Shown here: piece by piece, positions 9,809 to 18,914 of the stretch
Layout of the letters: every line of letters begins with the position of its first letter
Numbering within the stretch: position 1 is the first letter of the stretch
Source: an uncultured Gemmatimonadales bacterium
GTDB taxonomy: Bacteria; Gemmatimonadota; Gemmatimonadetes; Longimicrobiales; Gaopeijiaceae
Assembly: GCA_937919655.1 (NCBI GenBank)
Contig: CALFPJ010000015.1
Coordinates: forward strand, 155,716-219,715
Direction of reading: 5' to 3'
Length of the DNA stretch: 64,000 bases
Program-made: the position numbers and the translations under genes
The notes under the pieces: model-generated
The model's input: only the letters and a program-made list of their open reading frames with translations
What the model was told of the DNA's origin: nothing
Databases searched by the model: none

Positions 9809-10156
9809 ATGACTGAAGCTGTCAGGCTGGACAAAGTCCTCCCGCTTTCGCCCACGGCCTTTCACGTGCTGGTGAGCCTCGCGAGCGGCCCACGGCATGG
9901 GTATGGCCTAGCTCGAGAGGTGGAGGAGTTGACCGACGGCCGGATCGTCATGGGCCCCGGGACGCTGTATGGGACGCTGCAGCGGATGCTCGCCGCCGAG
10001 CTCATCATCGAAACCGACAATCCAGGTGAAGATGGTCTGCACGCAGAGCGCCGCCGCTACTACCGCGTCACTCCCTTCGGTAGCGATGCACTCCGGGCGG
10101 AGTCCTCCCGGCTCCTTCGGGCCGCCAACCTGGCTCAAGAGCGCCTAGGCGCCTGA
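9809..10156 (+). CDS. PadR family transcriptional regulator
   Basis: A 115-residue winged-helix protein with the PadR core: LSPTAFHVLVSLASGPRHGYGLAREVEELTDGRI, the wing region GTLYGTLQRMLAAELI and RRYYRVTPFG. It lacks the longer C-terminal effector region of large PadR proteins and belongs to the short form that typically sits directly before ADOP-type ABC permease genes in Gemmatimonadota and Acidobacteriota, exactly as here (the permease starts 33 bases downstream). It probably represses its own operon through the palindrome 15 bases upstream. The inducing signal is unknown. Confidence 0.9.
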   Translation: MTEAVRLDKVLPLSPTAFHVLVSLASGPRHGYGLAREVEELTDGRIVMGPGTLYGTLQRMLAAELIIETDNPGEDGLHAERRRYYRVTPFGSDALRAESSRLLRAANLAQERLGA

Positions 10157-10188
10157 GTGACCGCGACGGCCGGTCTAGTAGTCCCAAA

Positions 10189-12861
10189 ATGGGCGATACG
10201 ATTCGGGCGTTCTACGCGCAATTGCTCGACCTCTACCCGAAAGGGTTCAGAGATCGTTATCGCGCGGACCTCTTACAGGCATTCGACGACCGACGAAGCG
10301 AAACCTGCTTCGTCAGCACATGGGGCGGCATTCGCCTCGTGCTCTTTTTGCTACGCGACTTCGTGACCTCGATTCCGATGGCTCATGCGGAAAACCGATA
10401 TACAGGGGTGGATCGGATGATGAACGACCTAATGCACGACCTTCGTTTCAGCGTTCGTATGCTACTGAAGAACCCGATGTTCACCGTGGCCGCTGTGGTC
10501 ACATTGGCGCTGGGAATCGGGCTTAACGCCGCAACGTTTTCGGCCGTGCGAGGCATCCTCCTTCGCCCCCTGTCCGGAGCTGCGTCTCCGGAGGAGCTCG
10601 TCCAGATCTATCGCGTGTGGCCCGGCATCACCTATGGGTCCAACTCGATACCCCACTACCAGGACGTGCGAGATCGCTCGGCCGAGGTGTTTGAGTCCGT
10701 CGCCTCATGGACTTTTGCGCCTATGTCGCTCTCTGCCGACGGTCGCAGCGAGCGCATCCTCGGGACAGTGGCGAGTGCCAACTTCTTCCAGACATATGGA
10801 GCCGTTCCTGTGCTCGGCCGTGCGTTCATTCCCGGTGAGGAGGACGTGGGCCCGGGCGCGCATGCGGTCACGGTGCTTGGCCATGGATTCTGGCAAACCC
10901 GCTTCGGTGGCAACCGGAACGTGCTCGGCTCAACGATCCTTCTAAATGGACAACCGTTCGAAATCGTCGGTATCGCTCCGCCGGACTTCAAGGGTCCCAT
11001 GATGGTGACTGACGTACCGTTGTACGTGCCGATCATGATGATGAATCAGATCGGGCCAGGGAGTAACCTCCTAGAGGCGCGCACGAGCAACAGCTTCAAT
11101 ACGATAGGCAGGCTTCGCGAGGGACAGACGATCGAGAACGCTCAGCAGCGCATGGACGCAATGCTCCTCCAGCTGCGGGAGGAGTATCCGGAGGCCTATG
11201 ACAGTCAGGTCGGTACAACTCTCGTCTCGCAAAACGAGGCCGGAATTCACCCCCGTTTCGGCAGCGCCCAGATGGGCATGAGCACCGTCCTGATGGTTGT
11301 GGTCGGACTGCTCCTACTCATCACATGCGTCAACGTCGCCAACCTATTCCTGGCCCGAGCGCGAGATCGAAAACGGGAGATGGGCATTCGTCTGAGTCTC
11401 GGCGCGGGTCGCGGTCGAATCATTCGCCAACTGCTCACCGAGAGCCTCATGTTCAGCGCGCTCGCAGGTGTCGCCGGCCTCGGCCTGGCCTACCTCGCGA
11501 CCGGTATCCTTCACAACGTGCGTTTACCGATCGACGGCCCTTTCAATCTCGATGTGGAACTAGATAGCTCCGTCTTGTGGTTTACGGCCCTGATTTCCGT
11601 AGCGGCCGGTATCGTGTTCGGGATGGCGCCCGCGCTCGAGGCGACCAAGCCGGAGACCGTATCAGCGGTCAAGGGTGAGACGAACGGCAAGCTCGGTCGT
11701 TCGCGCATGAGTAGCGCCTTGGTCGTGACTCAAATGGCGCTGTCGCTGCTCCTACTCATCAGCTCCGGACTGTTTCTACGCAGCTTGCAGGGGGCAACAC
11801 AAATCGACCCTGGCTTCGAGGACCCGGCGAATCTTGTCATGGCGTCGTTGGACCCAGGCCTTCAAGGCTACGACGAAACACGAGCGAGAGAGTTTTTTGA
11901 TCGCGTTCAAGACGCCATTCGCGCACTGCCTGAGGTCACGAGCGTGGCGATGACTAACAGCATTCCGCTGGGCTTCGGGAACGCGGACAGAAGCATCAGC
12001 ATACCCGGCTACCACTTCGCCGAAGGCGAAAGAAACAGCCTGATGTACGCGTATGTTGCGGAGGGCTATCTCGAGACGATGGGCATTGAGCTTCTCCAGG
12101 GGAGAAGCTACACCCGCGCCGATGACGCCGAGCCCCCCCCGCTCATCGTGAACAAGCGCTTTGCGGATCGCTTCTGGCCCAACGAGTCGGCTGTTGGCAA
12201 AGTGGTAGTCACGGCCGGGGAGGACCGAGAAGTCATCGGTGTCGTCGAAACCGGAAAGTACAGGAGCCTCGGCGAGGCGCCCCTTGAGTTCATGTATCTC
12301 TCTTACCACGCGAGTTATCGGTCAGACATGACCCTCGTCGCGCGGACCCCGGGCGACCCTCAGGCGGTACTCGCCGCGATGCGCAACATCGTGCGAAGCG
12401 CCGATACCGATATGCCGCTGTATGACGTGCGCAGTATGGAAGACCACATGGGCATCGCGCCGTTACCCGCCCGCCTGGGCGGATCGGTGCTCGGCATCTT
12501 TGGCGTGCTCGGTTTGTTACTCGCCGGCGTCGGGATCTACGGCGTGATGGCCTACTCGGTGTCGCAGCGGAGTCGTGAACTCGGCATCCGCGTGGCCCTG
12601 GGGGCCAGCCGTCAATCCGTCCTCAAGCTGGTCGTCGGGGAAGGAATGAAGTTGGCGTTGGTTGGCACGTTCATCGGGTTGGTGGCAGCGTTTGGAGCGG
12701 CCCAACTGGTGAGCGGGCTGCTCTACAACGTGCAGGCGCTTGATCCGGTGGCCTTCTTCGGCGTCCCGCTGCTCTTGGTCTCGGTGGCGGCCTTCGCCGT
12801 ATACATCCCAGCCCGGAGGGCAGCCGGGGTCGATCCGATCAGGGCGATGAAGGCGGACTGA
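10189..12861 (+). CDS. ADOP-type duplicated ABC permease (MacB/FtsX-like)
   Basis: At 890 residues this matches the ADOP architecture: a soluble N-terminal prefix (about residues 1-75, FYAQLLDLYPKGFRDRYR), then two copies of a MacB periplasmic core plus FtsX-like membrane domain. The first copy starts at DLRFSVRMLLKNPMFTVAAV, with membrane helices around VLMVVVGLLLLITCVNVANL; the second ends with LGIFGVLGLLLAGVGIYGVM, REGIRVALGA-like (RELGIRVALGAS) and the final helix before PARRAAGVDPIRAMKAD. No ATPase gene is adjacent, which is the reason for the name orphan permease. Probable role is export or membrane-stress-linked transport; substrate unknown. It is in an operon with the preceding padR gene. 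Confidence 0.9.
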   Translation: MGDTIRAFYAQLLDLYPKGFRDRYRADLLQAFDDRRSETCFVSTWGGIRLVLFLLRDFVTSIPMAHAENRYTGVDRMMNDLMHDLRFSVRMLLKNPMFTVAAVVTLALGIGLNAATFSAVRGILLRPLSGAASPEELVQIYRVWPGITYGSNSIPHYQDVRDRSAEVFESVASWTFAPMSLSADGRSERILGTVASANFFQTYGAVPVLGRAFIPGEEDVGPGAHAVTVLGHGFWQTRFGGNRNVLGSTILLNGQPFEIVGIAPPDFKGPMMVTDVPLYVPIMMMNQIGPGSNLLEARTSNSFNTIGRLREGQTIENAQQRMDAMLLQLREEYPEAYDSQVGTTLVSQNEAGIHPRFGSAQMGMSTVLMVVVGLLLLITCVNVANLFLARARDRKREMGIRLSLGAGRGRIIRQLLTESLMFSALAGVAGLGLAYLATGILHNVRLPIDGPFNLDVELDSSVLWFTALISVAAGIVFGMAPALEATKPETVSAVKGETNGKLGRSRMSSALVVTQMALSLLLLISSGLFLRSLQGATQIDPGFEDPANLVMASLDPGLQGYDETRAREFFDRVQDAIRALPEVTSVAMTNSIPLGFGNADRSISIPGYHFAEGERNSLMYAYVAEGYLETMGIELLQGRSYTRADDAEPPPLIVNKRFADRFWPNESAVGKVVVTAGEDREVIGVVETGKYRSLGEAPLEFMYLSYHASYRSDMTLVARTPGDPQAVLAAMRNIVRSADTDMPLYDVRSMEDHMGIAPLPARLGGSVLGIFGVLGLLLAGVGIYGVMAYSVSQRSRELGIRVALGASRQSVLKLVVGEGMKLALVGTFIGLVAAFGAAQLVSGLLYNVQALDPVAFFGVPLLLVSVAAFAVYIPARRAAGVDPIRAMKAD

Positions 12862-12950
12862 CGCCAAGCGCCACATTTCGCCCGCGCGAGCCCACCTCCC
12901 GCCGGGCGAAATGAACATCTGGCACAAGGACATCTTCCGCGCACGCCATC

Positions 12951-12968
12951 GTACGATGATCGTCGTAC
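12951..12968. promoter_or_regulatory. Near-perfect 18-bp palindrome upstream of the dinB-like gene
   Basis: GTACGATGATCGTCGTAC pairs with its own complement at 16 of 18 positions. It lies between the permease stop and the DinB-like gene, 40 bases before the ATG. It shares the ATCGTCG core with the palindrome before padR, so the same PadR protein could control both promoters. This is inference from sequence similarity only. Confidence 0.5.
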
Positions 12969-13008
12969 AACATTTTCGCGCTTAGAAGCAAGATAAGAGA
13001 GAGGCAAT

Positions 13009-13560
13009 ATGCAGAGAAAGACAGTTTGGGGTGTGGCGGTGATGGCGGTGATGCTCGCTCTTCCCGCGACAGTGTCAGCCCAGGTTGCGTCCTGGAAAGA
13101 CGTCCAGGTCCAAGACATCGAGGGCATGAAGGACAAATTTATTTCCCTGGCAGGGGCTTTCGACCCGTCAGATTACGCATGGCGCCCCATGGAGGGCGTT
13201 CGTTCGTTCGGTGAGGTGTTAGGACTGGCAGTTGCGGAAGCCAACTTGTTTCCCGGAGCGTGGGGTGCTGAGCCCGGTCCCACCGCAGTGGGTGGATTTG
13301 GGGCTGAACTAGCCGCTAAGGGCGCCCTCTCCCAGGCCGATATGGTCGCTGACCTGAACGCATCGTTCGACTACTTGATCGGCGTCGTGCAGGGCATGGA
13401 CGATGCCAAGCGCATGTCTGATTCGTCGTATTTCGGCAACGAAATGCCGACGCACGCGAACATCGCGACCGCGATGGCGGACATGCACGAGCATCTTGGG
13501 CAGTTGATCGCGTATGCCCGCATGAATGAGGTTGTTCCGCCGTGGAGTATGGGGAACTGA
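13009..13560 (+). CDS. Secreted DinB-superfamily protein
   Basis: A 183-residue protein with a clear Sec signal peptide (RKTVWGVAVMAVMLALPATVSAQ, cleavage near residue 25) followed by a four-helix DinB-like fold: IEGMKDKFISLAGAF, YAWRPMEGVRSFGEVLGLAVAEAN, DYLIGVVQGM and HANIATAMADMHEHLGQLIAYAR. The final HEHLGQL matches the family's last metal-binding histidine region, although the first expected His (usually in a sequence like EVLxHIA) is replaced by Ala/Glu, so metal binding is uncertain. DinB/YfiT proteins are thiol-dependent or metal-dependent enzymes; exported copies are common in this kind of genome and uncharacterized. A palindrome and a strong terminator flank it, suggesting a single-gene unit. 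Confidence 0.8.
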   Translation: MQRKTVWGVAVMAVMLALPATVSAQVASWKDVQVQDIEGMKDKFISLAGAFDPSDYAWRPMEGVRSFGEVLGLAVAEANLFPGAWGAEPGPTAVGGFGAELAAKGALSQADMVADLNASFDYLIGVVQGMDDAKRMSDSSYFGNEMPTHANIATAMADMHEHLGQLIAYARMNEVVPPWSMGN

Positions 13561-13603
13561 TCTAATTCGGTTGCTGCGTGCTGACCCTCGGGTCAGAAAC
13601 ATC

Positions 13604-13638
13604 GAGGCCCCGTCCGGTAATCCGGACGGGGCCTCTTT
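13604..13638. terminator. Strong bidirectional intrinsic terminator
   Basis: A perfect 14-bp stem, GAGGCCCCGTCCGG (13604-13617) with loop TAAT and the exact complement at 13622-13635, followed by TTT on the plus strand. On the minus strand the stem is followed by GATGTTTCTG, also moderately T-rich. It sits between the convergent dinB-like and amidohydrolase genes and probably ends both transcripts. A weaker 7-bp hairpin (CTGACCC/GGGTCAG, 13581-13596) lies just before it. Confidence 0.9.
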
Positions 13639-13660
13639 GCGAGAACGCTGCTGAAGAGCG

Positions 13661-15355
13661 CTAACGCTCCCAAACGACCCGGCCACCCACAACGGTCATA
13701 TCCACCTGCATCGTCTCGAGGCAGGGGTCTACGCAACTCAGATAGTCCGCCGCAGTCACCGCGAGGTCGGCCAGCATTCCTACCGCGAGGGTGCCCCGCT
13801 CATCCTCTGCGAACGTGAGGTATGCATAACCTTCTGTGGCGGCGCGAAGCGCCTGCAGCCGGGTGACGCGTTGGTCAGGCCCGGCAACCCCCCCGCTGAT
13901 CGTCTCACGAGTCGTGAAGTGGTGAAGAACCCACCACGGATCGTAGGGGACGACCGGGGAGTCCGTGCCAAGCGAGACGGGAATGTCCGCTTCCAGGTAT
14001 GCGCGAAGTGGTGTCGTCCACCCAGCGCGATCTTGACCCCAATACTGCACCAGGCTCGGTGCCGCGAGGTAGAGATGGTCCTGCGCGGTAACCCCCAACC
14101 CCAGGGCACGCATGCGCGGGAATTGGTCGTCGCGTGGAATGAAGCCGTGTTCGATGACCCACCGCAGACCGTCCAACGGTGCATCCGCATTCGCAATTTC
14201 GTAGGCATCCAGGACGAGATCGATCGCGGCATCCCCAACCGCATGGGTCGCGACCCGCCATCCTGCCGCATGCAACGTGCGAACGGTCTCGACGAACAGG
14301 TCATGGGGCACGGTTTGCAGACCGTAGAAGGTGCCGCCTTCGCCCCACGGCTCTTCGTAAGGCTCACGCATGAGTCCCCCCTCGAAGCCACCGTCAACGC
14401 CGAGCTTGACCCCGCCGATCTTGAGCCATTCGTCACCCTCGTCGGGCTCCGGCCATGCTTCCATCGCCTCCGCGACCGCCTCGACCGAGCCCCGCGCACG
14501 CATCAGGAATTCGACGCGGAGGTTCAGGCGACCCTCTCCCTTGAGCCGTTGCAGTTCCTCGTATTGCTCAGAACTGCCGCCCGGGTAGCGGAGACTGGTC
14601 ATACCCCGGCTATTGAGCGTTTGGTGTGACTCCGCGAGCGCATCGAGCGCGGCTTCGGGTGTCGGAGCCGGCGCCCTGGGGAGCCTCACCGCGTCTTTCG
14701 CACGGTCGACCAACTCCCCGTTAAGCCTGCCGTCCGCGTACCGTCCGATGCGACCGCCCGCGACCTGCGGCGACGACTCATTGATGTTCCAGCGCGCAAG
14801 CGCCGCACTATTGAGGATGTACTCGTGGCCGCCTCGCACCACCACGACCGGATGATCTGTCGTCGCTCGGTCTAGATCGTCCCGGAAGGGCAGCCGCTGC
14901 TCCGTGAGTTGACCCTCGTGCCAGTCACTGTTCGTAACGATCACCTCACCGGGAGGGGTCCCAGATGCCCGTGTCGAGATGGCGTCGAGCACGTCTGCGA
15001 AGGAACGGGTGCGCGACAGGTCGACGCCGGGCCCTCCGCCGATCCCATGAAAGTGATTGTCGGCAAGGCCCGGAATCACCGAACGGCCGGCGAGCTCGAC
15101 GACCCTAGTGTCGGGGCCGATGTAGGCACGGACATCCGACGCCGAACCGATCGCGACGATCCGCTCGCCCCGAACCGCGAGTCCCTCGACGGTCCCTGCG
15201 TCAGAGAGGGTCACGATCGAGCCGCCCAGCAAGACGAGGTCGGCGGGATCCGGAGTGGAGTCGGGGGTTGAGTTGCAGGCGGACGCCGCCAGAAGGGAAA
15301 GCGTGACCAGGTAGAGGGGTGCTGCCCGCAAGTGATACTGTCTTCTCATGCTCAT
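13661..15355 (-). CDS. Amidohydrolase family 3 lipoprotein (YtcJ-like)
   Basis: About 564 residues with the amidohydrolase-3 architecture: N-terminal beta-sandwich (DPADLVLLGGSIVTL), first metal motif GLADNHFHGIGGG, a long alpha/beta barrel, HAVGDAAIDLVLDAYE (metal histidine and following helix), HGFIPRDD, and late SLGTDSPVVPYDPWW carrying the conserved active-site Asp. The N-terminus is a lipoprotein signal (RAAPLYLVTLSLLAASAC), so the enzyme is membrane anchored outside the cytoplasm. I chose ATG 15355 (an ATG at 15349 is equally possible); the longer frame from GTG 15394 would put 13 hydrophilic residues before the signal. The family hydrolyses N-acyl or formamide-type substrates; the actual substrate is unknown. 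Confidence 0.87.
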   Translation of the reverse strand: MSMRRQYHLRAAPLYLVTLSLLAASACNSTPDSTPDPADLVLLGGSIVTLSDAGTVEGLAVRGERIVAIGSASDVRAYIGPDTRVVELAGRSVIPGLADNHFHGIGGGPGVDLSRTRSFADVLDAISTRASGTPPGEVIVTNSDWHEGQLTEQRLPFRDDLDRATTDHPVVVVRGGHEYILNSAALARWNINESSPQVAGGRIGRYADGRLNGELVDRAKDAVRLPRAPAPTPEAALDALAESHQTLNSRGMTSLRYPGGSSEQYEELQRLKGEGRLNLRVEFLMRARGSVEAVAEAMEAWPEPDEGDEWLKIGGVKLGVDGGFEGGLMREPYEEPWGEGGTFYGLQTVPHDLFVETVRTLHAAGWRVATHAVGDAAIDLVLDAYEIANADAPLDGLRWVIEHGFIPRDDQFPRMRALGLGVTAQDHLYLAAPSLVQYWGQDRAGWTTPLRAYLEADIPVSLGTDSPVVPYDPWWVLHHFTTRETISGGVAGPDQRVTRLQALRAATEGYAYLTFAEDERGTLAVGMLADLAVTAADYLSCVDPCLETMQVDMTVVGGRVVWER

Positions 15356-15474
15356 GACAAAACCCCAACGGTGAGGACTTCTCCCGGTAGCCACACGACC
15401 CTTGTTACTCCCGCGGCACCATCCACTGCTCGAAGGCCGGGTGTCACTGAACTCTCTGACCCATGAGTACGCAG

Positions 15475-15516
15475 TGAAAACAAAGAGACCGGGTCGACCC
15501 GAAGGCCGACCCGGTC
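15475..15516 (-). terminator. Intrinsic terminator of the lipA-pdhABC operon
   Basis: A perfect 10-bp stem GACCGGGTCG (15487-15496) with CGACCCGGTC (15507-15516). In the leftward direction of transcription the hairpin is followed by TCTTTGTTTTC. It lies 26 bases beyond the pdhC stop codon and before the start region of the amidohydrolase gene, so it separates the two transcripts. Confidence 0.85.
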
Positions 15517-15542
15517 ATAGTACAGGCCGAAAACCGCGCGGT

Positions 15543-16823
15543 CTACAGCAAAATCGCCGCAGGCTCTTCGAGCATGGTTTTCAGCGTCTGCAGGAAGCGC
15601 GAACCCTGTGCCCCGTCGATCACCCGGTGGTCGCAGCTCATCGTGATCCGCATGCGCGGACGCACGGTCACCTGACCGTCCACAACGACCGGGGTCTCTT
15701 CGATCCCACCGATCGCCAGAATCCCTGACTCGGGAGGGTTGATGATCGCCGTGAACTCATGGATACCGAACATCCCAAGGTTGGACAGCGAGAACGTCGA
15801 CCCCGTGTACTCGTCCGGCGTGAGCTTCTTATCGCGGGCCCGGACGGCAAGCTCACGGACTTCAGAACTGATCTGCGTGAGGCCCTTCGCGTGCGCGTTC
15901 TTGATGACTGGGGTAATCAGGCCATCGTCGATCGCCACAGCGACGGCGATGTGCACCGCGTTGAAGCGACGGATGAAGCCATCGTGCCACTGCGCGTTGC
16001 AGTTGGGGTGCTGGCGCAGTGCGGCTGCGGTCGCCTTGAGGACAATGTCGTTCACTGAGATGCGGATGCCGTCCTTCTCCAGCATCGCGTTGATGCTCTT
16101 TCGCGCATCGATCACCCGACCCATGTCGATGTCCATCGTCAGATAGAACGTCGGCACCGGCCCGATCGACGTGACGAGTCGCTTCGCGATGGTCTTCCGC
16201 ATCTGCGACGTGGGGAAGTCCTCGAACTCAACGCCATCCGTCGCCCATGTGGCGGGAGCAGCAACGGGAGCCGCCACGCCTGAGACCTTCGCGTCTTCAA
16301 CGTCGCGCTTCACAATGCGACCACCGGGGCCCGACCCCGACACGCGGGCGATATCCACGCCCATTTCTTCAGCAAGACGACGGGCCAGTGGTGAAGCTTT
16401 AACACGCGCTCCTTCGCCCTGGGCGGAAGCCGGAGCTGCGGCGGGTGCCGCAGCAGGTACCGCCGCAGGCGCCACAGCGGCGACAGGTGGAGCCACGGGT
16501 GCAGCTACATGCGCATCAGCTGCGGCCGGCGGCGCCGCGGCCGGAGCCCCAGCCCCAACACCTGCGATGCTGGAAATATCCTCATCGGCAGCAGCAATCA
16601 CGCCAATGACTTCACCCACGCCCGCAGTACCGCCCGCCGCGAGGAAGATCTTCCGCAGGATGCCGTCCCCGCGCGCCACCAGTTCCATAGTGGCCTTGTC
16701 CGTCTCGATCTCTGCCAAGATGTCGCCGTTGGAGATCGCGTCGCCTTCGGACTTGAGCCACTGAACAAGCTGACCCTCTTCCATTGTGGGGCTCAGGGCC
16801 TCCATGTGGACCTTAGTCGCCAT
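15543..16823 (-). CDS. pdhC: Pyruvate dehydrogenase E2, dihydrolipoyl acetyltransferase
   Basis: A 426-residue E2 with three parts: a single lipoyl domain (residues 1-80, lipoyl lysine in EIETDKATMEL), a long Ala/Pro-rich flexible linker (about 90-135), a peripheral subunit-binding domain (ASPLARRLAEEMGVDIARV, GPGGRIVKRDV), and the C-terminal acetyltransferase domain ending with the catalytic ITMSCDHRVIDGA (His and Asp). It transfers the acetyl group from lipoyl to CoA and forms the core of the complex. It is the last gene of lipA-pdhA-pdhB-pdhC, 42 bases behind pdhB, and is followed by a strong terminator. The same fold serves branched-chain dehydrogenases, but the pdhAB neighbours and sequence favour pyruvate. 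Confidence 0.93.
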   Translation of the reverse strand: MATKVHMEALSPTMEEGQLVQWLKSEGDAISNGDILAEIETDKATMELVARGDGILRKIFLAAGGTAGVGEVIGVIAAADEDISSIAGVGAGAPAAAPPAAADAHVAAPVAPPVAAVAPAAVPAAAPAAAPASAQGEGARVKASPLARRLAEEMGVDIARVSGSGPGGRIVKRDVEDAKVSGVAAPVAAPATWATDGVEFEDFPTSQMRKTIAKRLVTSIGPVPTFYLTMDIDMGRVIDARKSINAMLEKDGIRISVNDIVLKATAAALRQHPNCNAQWHDGFIRRFNAVHIAVAVAIDDGLITPVIKNAHAKGLTQISSEVRELAVRARDKKLTPDEYTGSTFSLSNLGMFGIHEFTAIINPPESGILAIGGIEETPVVVDGQVTVRPRMRITMSCDHRVIDGAQGSRFLQTLKTMLEEPAAILL

Positions 16824-16865
16824 ATTTATGCCCGTCCTCGACCATGTGGCCTCGTCGGATCTGAA

Positions 16866-17846
16866 TCATCGATAGAGAACCTTCTTGCACGCTTCGATCA
16901 CTCGCTCGGCAGACGGCTTAGCCAGCAGCTCGAGGTTCTTCGCATACGGCATCGGCACGTCCGCCTGGGTGACACGTAGAATCGGGGCGTCCAGGTCGTC
17001 GAATGCCTCTTCCTGGATCATCGACACAATTTGGGCGCCCGTACCAGCGTACGGCCATCCCTCTTCCAGGTACACCACGCGGTTCGTCTTCCGCACGGTG
17101 GTCAGGATCGCATCCATGTCCAACGGACGAATGGTACGGAGGTCGAGCACGTCGGCATAGATGCCGTCCTTCTCGAGCTTGGACGCGGCCTGTAAGGCCA
17201 CGTGTACCATCTTGCCGTGCGTGACGATAGAGACGTCGCCGCCCTCGTTCTTCAAGTCTGCCACCCCGAGCGGAATGACGTAGTCGTCGTCCTCGGGGAC
17301 CTCTCCTTTGAGGTTATAGAGCAGTTCTCCCTCCATGAACGCGACGGGATCGTTGTCCCGAATGGAGGCCTTGAGCAGCCCTTTCGCGTCTGCGGGCGTG
17401 GCTGGCGTCACAACCTTGCAGCCTGGTGCGTGGGAGTAATACGTCTCGCACGCCTGGGAGTGCTGGGCGGAAAGCTGGAGCGCCCCGCCGGTCGGTCCTC
17501 GGAACACGATCGGCATCGGGAATTGGCCCTCGGACATGTAGTACATCTTCGCGGCGCTATTAATCACCTGGTCTATCGCCAGGAACGCGAAGTTGAATGT
17601 CATGAACTCGACCACCGGCCTGAGCCCAGCCATCGAGGCGCCGACACAGAGGCCGGTGAAGCCAAGCTCGCTGATGGGCGAGTCAACAACCCGCATATCG
17701 CCGTACTCCGCGAGCAGGCCCTTGGACACCTTGTAGGCCCCGTCGTACTGCGCAACCTCTTCGCCCATGAGGAAGACGTCTGGGTCCCGCGCCATCTCTT
17801 CGTGAAGGGCCTGGTTGAGCGCCTCGCGATACGTAATGACGGCCAT
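16866..17846 (-). CDS. pdhB: Pyruvate dehydrogenase E1 component, beta subunit
   Basis: The 326-residue beta chain of the heterotetrameric E1: MAVITYREALNQALHEEMARDPDVFLMGEEVAQYDGAYKV is the typical N-terminus (Glu of GEEV contacts thiamine diphosphate), followed by the transketolase pyrimidine-binding fold and the C-terminal domain (VDVLDLRTIRPLD type, here ADVLDLRTIRPLDMDAI). The start overlaps the pdhA stop in the arrangement TAATG, indicating translational coupling and equal production of the two chains. With PdhA it decarboxylates pyruvate and acetylates the E2 lipoyl arm in the cytoplasm. Confidence 0.95.
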   Translation of the reverse strand: MAVITYREALNQALHEEMARDPDVFLMGEEVAQYDGAYKVSKGLLAEYGDMRVVDSPISELGFTGLCVGASMAGLRPVVEFMTFNFAFLAIDQVINSAAKMYYMSEGQFPMPIVFRGPTGGALQLSAQHSQACETYYSHAPGCKVVTPATPADAKGLLKASIRDNDPVAFMEGELLYNLKGEVPEDDDYVIPLGVADLKNEGGDVSIVTHGKMVHVALQAASKLEKDGIYADVLDLRTIRPLDMDAILTTVRKTNRVVYLEEGWPYAGTGAQIVSMIQEEAFDDLDAPILRVTQADVPMPYAKNLELLAKPSAERVIEACKKVLYR

Positions 17847-18913
17847 TAGTGCTCTCCCCGGCCATCAAAGAAGAGGCGTCCGTTGGCGTTGATCTCAGCC
17901 CATACGTGCGCGTAAAGCTGGGACGCATCGGGCGGCGGCGAGTTCTCGGCAAAGTCAGCCGCATCTTGAGCGATCTTTCTGGCCTCCTGGTCCATAACCT
18001 CGAGCCCGTCCTGATCAAGATGACCGGCCGCGAAGAGCTGTTCTCGTAGCGTCACAATCGGATCGTGCTCCGCCTTCTTCTGCTCAACCTCTTTGGTCGG
18101 ACGGTAGGTACCAGACACCGGGTCCGACATCGAGTGACCGCGAAAACGATACGTCTGCAGATTGACAAAACGGGGTCCACCACCACCTCGGACTTCCTCG
18201 GCCAGGCCCCGAAAATGTGCATAAGTCGCCAGTACATCCTGCCCATCCACCGTGCTGCACGGGATCCCGTACGGAAGAGCCTTCGTGGTCATGTCGGTTT
18301 TGGATACACGGCTGAACGCGGTGCCCATTCCATACTCGTTGTTCTCGACGACATAGATCGCCGGCAGATCCCAGATCGCGGCCATGTTGAGGGCCTCATG
18401 AAAGCCACCCTGGTTTACCGCAGCGTCTCCCATGTACACGATCACGACGCTGTCTTCTTTGCGGTATTTGATTTTCCAGGCGATGCCGGTCGCGAGCGGT
18501 ACCTGACCACCGACAATCCCGTGCCCGCCCATGAAGCGCACCTCAGCGTCGAAAATGTGCATGGAGCCCCCCTTTCCACCGGAGGCGCCGTCGGCCTTAC
18601 CGTAGAGCTCAGCCATCACGGCGTTCGGAGTCACTCCCTTGGCGATCGCCTGGGTGTGCTCGCGATAGGCGCTCATCACATAGTCATCTGGCCGCAGCGG
18701 CTTGATGCTTCCGACGCACGCGCCTTCCTGGCCAATGTGTAGATGGCAGAACCCGCCAATCTTTCCGATCGCGTAGCCCTCTTCCGCCTTTTCCTCAAAA
18801 CGGCGGTAGAGGAGCATGTCGCGCATCATATCGAGCGCTAGCTCTGGGCTTACTCCGTATTGCTTCAGCACGTCTGTTTTCGCGCCCTTCTTCTTGGTTG
18901 TGGCGTCGGCCAT
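17846..18913 (-). CDS. pdhA: Pyruvate dehydrogenase E1 component, alpha subunit
   Basis: The 355-residue alpha chain. The thiamine diphosphate motif is visible as VIVYMGDAAVNQGGFHEALNMAAIWDLPAIYVVENN (GDG-type motif here GDA, ending in NN), along with GKGGSMHIFD and the phosphorylation-loop equivalent RFRGHSMSDP. It begins 1 base after lipA ends and overlaps pdhB by one base (TAATG). Length and domain order are normal. Together with pdhB, pdhC and the distant lpdA it completes the pyruvate dehydrogenase complex linking glycolysis to acetyl-CoA. Confidence 0.95.
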   Translation of the reverse strand: MADATTKKKGAKTDVLKQYGVSPELALDMMRDMLLYRRFEEKAEEGYAIGKIGGFCHLHIGQEGACVGSIKPLRPDDYVMSAYREHTQAIAKGVTPNAVMAELYGKADGASGGKGGSMHIFDAEVRFMGGHGIVGGQVPLATGIAWKIKYRKEDSVVIVYMGDAAVNQGGFHEALNMAAIWDLPAIYVVENNEYGMGTAFSRVSKTDMTTKALPYGIPCSTVDGQDVLATYAHFRGLAEEVRGGGGPRFVNLQTYRFRGHSMSDPVSGTYRPTKEVEQKKAEHDPIVTLREQLFAAGHLDQDGLEVMDQEARKIAQDAADFAENSPPPDASQLYAHVWAEINANGRLFFDGRGEH

Positions 18914-18914
18914 T

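Noticed and set aside
15543..16823. Several plus-strand open frames opposite pdhC
   Set aside because: They mirror the Ala/Pro-rich linker and conserved E2 domains, give low-complexity Ala/Thr proteins and have no start signals.
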